Part shown: positions 60,323 to 64,000 of the stretch, piece by piece | How the letters are laid out: each line of letters begins with the position of its first letter | Position numbering within the stretch: the first letter of the stretch is position 1 | Assembly: GCA_035999765.1 (NCBI GenBank) | Contig: CP108521.1 | Location: 7,688,001 to 7,752,000, forward strand | Reading direction: 5' to 3' | Length of the DNA stretch: 64,000 bases | Source of the DNA: Streptomyces sp. NBC_01231 | Lineage (GTDB): Bacteria > Actinomycetota > Actinomycetes > Streptomycetales > Streptomycetaceae | Translations under genes and position numbers: made by a program | Notes under the pieces: model-generated | What the model saw: only the letters and a program-made list of their open reading frames with translations | What the model was told of the DNA's origin: nothing | Databases searched by the model: none

Positions 60323-63300
60323 TCACCAGCCCGACGCGGTGTAGACGACGGCGCGGTCCGACTCGTCGCCCCAGGCGAGCTCGCCCAGCAGGGCCGCGGC
60401 CCCCTCCTCCGGGTCGATCAGGGTGATCCCGCGCCGGGCGTACTCGCGGCCGAGTTCGGGGGTCACCATGCCGCCCGCGGCGGGCGCCCACGGCCCCCAG
60501 TGCACGGTCAGCGCACGCCGGCCGGTGCGGGCGCTCCAGGCGGTGCCGAGGCTCTCCAGGGCGTCGTTGGCGGCGGCGTAGTCCACCTGGCCGCGATTGC
60601 CGAGGACGGCGGAGACGCTGCCGAACAGGACGGCGAACGACGGCCCGCCCGGAAGTTCCTCCAGCGCCCCCAGCAGCGTCTCGGCGCCCTCGGTCTTCGT
60701 GCCGTAGACCCGTTCGAAGGACTCCGCGGTCTTCTCGGCGATCAGCCGGTCCTCGATCACCCCGGCCGCGTAGACCACCCCGTCGAGGCGGCCGTGCTCG
60801 GCGTGGATCTCCTTCACGGCCTGGAGCACGGCGTCGGGTTCGCGGAAGTCGACGGAGCGGTAGCGGGCCGGGCTGCCGAGCGCGGCGAGTTCCGCCAGGG
60901 TGGCGGTGATCTCCCGCTGGGCCAGCAGGAGTTCGGCGGCGCGGTTCACCTCGGCGGGCGTTTGGCCGCCCGGTGCGGCGAGGGCCGCGCGCAGTTCGGC
61001 CGCCGTGCGGGCGGCGGCGGTCGTCGGGTCCTCGGGGCCGGTCGGCGCGGGCGTCCGCCCGAGCAGTTCGACCCGGCACCGGGATGCCGACGCCAGCGCG
61101 CGAGCGAACCTCGCGGTGATGCCCCGGGCACCGCCGACCAGCAGCACCACCGAGTCCCGGTCCAGCCCGACGGCGGCGGCCTCGGCGGCTCCGGCGCCGG
61201 CCGGTCCGGCGCCGCTGGTGGCGAGGGCCCCGAGCGGCGCCTCGGTCATCTCGAAGTCGTGGCGGCCGGACGCCGTACGCAGCACCACCGGGGCGGACTC
61301 GGACTCGGAGTCGGGGACGGTCAGTTCGGCGATCAGCGCGTCGGCGACGGCGGCCGGAGCGGTGTCGTCGAGGTCGACGATCCTGGCGACCGTCTCCGGG
61401 TACTCGCGGGCGACCGTCCGGAACAGTCCGTGCAGTCCCGCCGAGCGCGGGTGCGTGGTGCCGGGGCGGACGGCGAGCAGCCGGCGCGGGCCGCGCTCCA
61501 GGGCCGCCCGGACGACCGGGAACGCCCCGGGCAGCACCGGCGGCCGGGCGGCGGCGAGGGGGTCGAGCCAGAGCACGCCGTCCACCGGGCCGTCCGCCTC
61601 GGTCACCAGATGATCGGCGGCACGGGTCACCGCCTCGGCGCCGTACGAGACGAGCCGGGTCGCGACCTCCTGGGCCGCAGCCCCGCCGTCGTCGTCACCG
61701 AGCAGGACGAATCGCCTGCCGGTCAGGACGGCGGACGGGTCCGTCGACCCGTCACCGTCCTGGTGCGCCAGGAGCACGGGCCGCAACTGGAAGCGCTTCG
61801 GCGCCTCGGCGGTCGGCAGGGGGGCATGCGTGACGTCCGAGGGCGGCTCCGACCTCACCGGTTCGGAGGCGGGAACGGGAACGGACGAGGGGGCGACAGC
61901 GGTCGCGGGCGCCCCCAGCCGCGCCGTCAGCCAGCCGGTCACCGCCGCCGCCGTACGGGCCTTCGCCAGATCCTCCAGCTCCGCGTCGCCCAGCGAGGCG
62001 ATGTCCACACCGCCGCCGGCACCCAGCCGGCGCGCCAGTTCGCCCGCGATCTCGGCCCGCTTGATGGAGTCGACGCTGAGGTCCGCCTCCAGGTCGAGGT
62101 CGGGCTCGATCATGTCGACGGGGTAGCCGGTGCGTTCGCTGATGATCTCCAGGACGACCTGGAGGACGTCCGCCTCCGTGACCGTGCCGACCGGGGCCTC
62201 CGGCACCGGCGGGGGGACCGCCGCGGGCGCCTCGACGGCGGCGGCGAGCGCCGGCACCCGCGGGACGGCGGCCACCGGTGCGGGCGGCGCCCACTGCTGT
62301 CCGGGTGCCGCCCCGAGGTACGTCAACAACACGTCCCGCTGCGCGGCGACCATCTCACGGCTGGTGCGCAGGAAGTCGGCGATCAGCTGGTCCCGGTCGG
62401 CCGGGGCACCGCCCGGCTGGTTCGTGGTCACAGTCGTCTCCACAACGCGTCGGGCCGGTGCGAGCGCACCGGGGAGGAGTTCGCCGGCGGCGGTCCGCAC
62501 GAGCTGGCCGTCGACCGTCCAGCCGGGCCGCCGGGGTGCGGGGGTGCGGACCGCGTCGACGGCGTCGCGCCCCTGGAACAGCCATCCGGTACGGACCGGC
62601 AGCCCCGCGACGGCCAGTTGGGCCAAGGCGTCCAGCCAGCCGCCGAGGCCGCTGTCGGGGCGCGGGTCACAGGCAACGGTCCGGTGCGGGCGGTCCCCGA
62701 GGATCTTCGCGACCAGCCGGGTCAGGACGGTCCCCGGGCCCGCCTCGACGAAGATCCTCGCGCCGGCCTCGTACATCGCCTCGATCTGCGCGACGAAGCG
62801 GACGGGCGCGCCGATCTGGGCGGCGAGTTCCGCGCGGACCGCGTCGGCGTCGTCGCCGTAGGGCGCGGCGGTGCGGTTGGCGAACACCGGGAACTCCGGC
62901 GGCCGCACGGGCCTGGCCCGGAGCGCCCCGGCGAACCGCTCGCCCGCGCCCGCGACCAGCGGGCTGTGGAACGCGCAGGCCACGGGGATCCGCTTGGCGC
63001 CGAATCCGGCGGCGCGCAGCAGTCGTACGGCGGTGTCGACGTCCTCGGTCGGACCGGAGATCACGGTCTGCTCGGGCGCGTTGTGGTTGGCGAGGACCAC
63101 TGACCCGGGTGCGCCGCTCGCACGCAGGGCCCGTTCGACGTCCGCGCCGCCGGCCGACACCGCGGCCATGGTGCCGGGGTCGTCCTCGCCGGTGGCCGTG
63201 AGGATGGCCAGGGCCCGTTCGGTGCTCAGCTCCAGCAGTGTCCGAGGTCCGATCGCGCCCGCCGCGCACAGGGCCGCCAGCTCGCCGTAACTGTGTCCGG

Positions 63301-64000
63301 CCGCCATGTCCGGCCGTACGCCGGCCGCGGTGAGCAGGGCGTGCGCGGCCAGCGAGGTGATGCCGAGCGCCGGCTGGGCGACCCGGGTGTCGGTGAGGCC
63401 GGCCCGCTGCCGCTCCCGCGTGGCCTCGTCGAACGCGGTCGGCGGGTACAGCGCGGCGGCGTGCTCGCGGCCGAGGTGCAGATAGTGCTGGAGCTCGGGG
63501 AACGCGACGAACACCTCTGCGAGCATCCCGGGTCGCTGACTGCCCTGGCCGGGGAAGAGGAAGGCCACCTTGCCCTCTTCAGGGGGCGTTGCCGGGTGGG
63601 CCCCGGTCGTTGCGGGGTGCGCCCCGGCCGTCGCCAGGTGGATCCCGGCGGCCGGATCGTGCTCCCCCGCCAGAGCCCGCCGCAACTGCCCGGTCAGTCC
63701 CGCCACGCTCGTGGCGACGACCGCGATCTGTACGGGCTCCGGCCGGGCGTCCGACCGGCGGGACACGCTCAGCGCGAGGTCGCGCAGCCGCCACGGCAGC
63801 GGGCCGTCCGGTCCGGCGGACTCGGCGGCCGTGAGCACGTCCTCGACGGCACGCCGGGCCGCCGCCCGGTCCGCTCCCCGGAACGTGAACAGCTCGGCGG
63901 GCCAGGCGTCCAGGGCGTGGGCGGGCGGTACGGCGTCGCCGTGAGCGCTGAGCACCGCGTGGAAGTTGGTGCCGCCGAACCCGAACGCGCTCAGTCCCGC
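60323..64000 (-). CDS. Iterative type I polyketide synthase, KS-AT-ACP-KR (5' partial)
   Basis: 1225 residues visible; the frame is open to the window edge, where the KS ends (AFGFGGTNFHAVLSAHG). AT (about 145-470) with VAFLFPGQGSQRPGM and GHSYGELAAL; one ACP (about 600-690) with DLSVDSIKRAEI, the PfaA/enediyne-type phosphopantetheine motif; KR (about 780-1200) with LLVGGARGITARFA and the catalytic-region block VLFGSVSAVLGNRGQVDYAAAN. This is the PfaA-like order but with one ACP in place of a tandem array. Together with the next protein it holds a complete iterative set KS-AT-ACP-KR-DH-PPTase, plus a second KS-AT. Confidence 0.9.
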   Translation of the reverse strand, partial: AGLSAFGFGGTNFHAVLSAHGDAVPPAHALDAWPAELFTFRGADRAAARRAVEDVLTAAESAGPDGPLPWRLRDLALSVSRRSDARPEPVQIAVVATSVAGLTGQLRRALAGEHDPAAGIHLATAGAHPATTGAHPATPPEEGKVAFLFPGQGSQRPGMLAEVFVAFPELQHYLHLGREHAAALYPPTAFDEATRERQRAGLTDTRVAQPALGITSLAAHALLTAAGVRPDMAAGHSYGELAALCAAGAIGPRTLLELSTERALAILTATGEDDPGTMAAVSAGGADVERALRASGAPGSVVLANHNAPEQTVISGPTEDVDTAVRLLRAAGFGAKRIPVACAFHSPLVAGAGERFAGALRARPVRPPEFPVFANRTAAPYGDDADAVRAELAAQIGAPVRFVAQIEAMYEAGARIFVEAGPGTVLTRLVAKILGDRPHRTVACDPRPDSGLGGWLDALAQLAVAGLPVRTGWLFQGRDAVDAVRTPAPRRPGWTVDGQLVRTAAGELLPGALAPARRVVETTVTTNQPGGAPADRDQLIADFLRTSREMVAAQRDVLLTYLGAAPGQQWAPPAPVAAVPRVPALAAAVEAPAAVPPPVPEAPVGTVTEADVLQVVLEIISERTGYPVDMIEPDLDLEADLSVDSIKRAEIAGELARRLGAGGGVDIASLGDAELEDLAKARTAAAVTGWLTARLGAPATAVAPSSVPVPASEPVRSEPPSDVTHAPLPTAEAPKRFQLRPVLLAHQDGDGSTDPSAVLTGRRFVLLGDDDGGAAAQEVATRLVSYGAEAVTRAADHLVTEADGPVDGVLWLDPLAAARPPVLPGAFPVVRAALERGPRRLLAVRPGTTHPRSAGLHGLFRTVAREYPETVARIVDLDDTAPAAVADALIAELTVPDSESESAPVVLRTASGRHDFEMTEAPLGALATSGAGPAGAGAAEAAAVGLDRDSVVLLVGGARGITARFARALASASRCRVELLGRTPAPTGPEDPTTAAARTAAELRAALAAPGGQTPAEVNRAAELLLAQREITATLAELAALGSPARYRSVDFREPDAVLQAVKEIHAEHGRLDGVVYAAGVIEDRLIAEKTAESFERVYGTKTEGAETLLGALEELPGGPSFAVLFGSVSAVLGNRGQVDYAAANDALESLGTAWSARTGRRALTVHWGPWAPAAGGMVTPELGREYARRGITLIDPEEGAAALLGELAWGDESDRAVVYTASGW

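Noticed and set aside
55126..64000. Enediyne biosynthetic cluster
   Set aside because: The domain types resemble enediyne synthases, but they are split over two proteins with an extra KS-AT, and no hot-dog thioesterase or other enediyne cassette genes are in view.

Overview
The window is very GC-rich, uses GTG, TTG and ATG starts, packs genes into overlapping operons and encodes long Ala/Pro/Arg-rich proteins. Together with HemQ, a PknG-type kinase, ZapE, a MurC/MsrB pair, ABC importers lacking their own ATPase and two in-frame TTA codons, this points to a Streptomyces chromosome. No rRNA, tRNA, insertion sequence or CRISPR array was seen.

Layout. (1) 1-31.8 kb is mostly conserved housekeeping sequence: the 3' part of hemQ, a secreted S33 peptidase, a TIGR04222-type membrane protein with a probable detached remnant, a DUF4142 protein, a DUF692/MNIO enzyme with a fused C-terminal domain, a type-2 peptidyl-tRNA hydrolase divergent from a small ABC exporter, a Rieske oxidoreductase, a PhoX phosphatase, a stomatin, a carbonic anhydrase-SulP pair, a secreted protein behind an operator-like promoter, ZapE, a RibD-like reductase, MurC and MsrB. 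Next come an amino-acid ABC importer with a DadA-like oxidase opposite a CdaR-type regulator, and a three-gene operon resembling mycobacterial glnH-glnX-pknG but with a carbohydrate-type binding protein. (2) 31.9-51.5 kb is a glycan-use locus: NagZ-like GH3, GH5_18-like beta-mannosidase, BadF-type GlcNAc kinase, a second GH3, a sugar ABC importer, a GH38 alpha-mannosidase coupled to a His-tailed SurA-like protein, an RpiR regulator, a UPF0309 SIS protein and a secreted GH84-beta-propeller fusion. Several of its promoters carry a related 15-bp palindrome. (3) 51.6-64 kb is a tightly coupled biosynthetic operon read leftwards: two PUFA/enediyne-like iterative PKSs (KS-AT-ACP-KR, cut by the window edge, and KS-AT-DH-PPTase), an ACP, an alpha/beta hydrolase, a glycosyltransferase and a methyltransferase.

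How the parts work together (inference). The glycan locus reads as import of mannose/GlcNAc oligosaccharides, such as N-glycan core fragments, followed by cytosolic trimming (GH38, GH5, GH3), GlcNAc phosphorylation and processing of GlcNAc-6-P, under the RpiR regulator. The PKS operon would make a reduced or polyene acyl chain that is glycosylated and methylated. The PknG-like operon would couple an extracellular ligand to a cytoplasmic Ser/Thr kinase. Its TTA codons suggest that it depends on the developmental leucyl-tRNA BldA.
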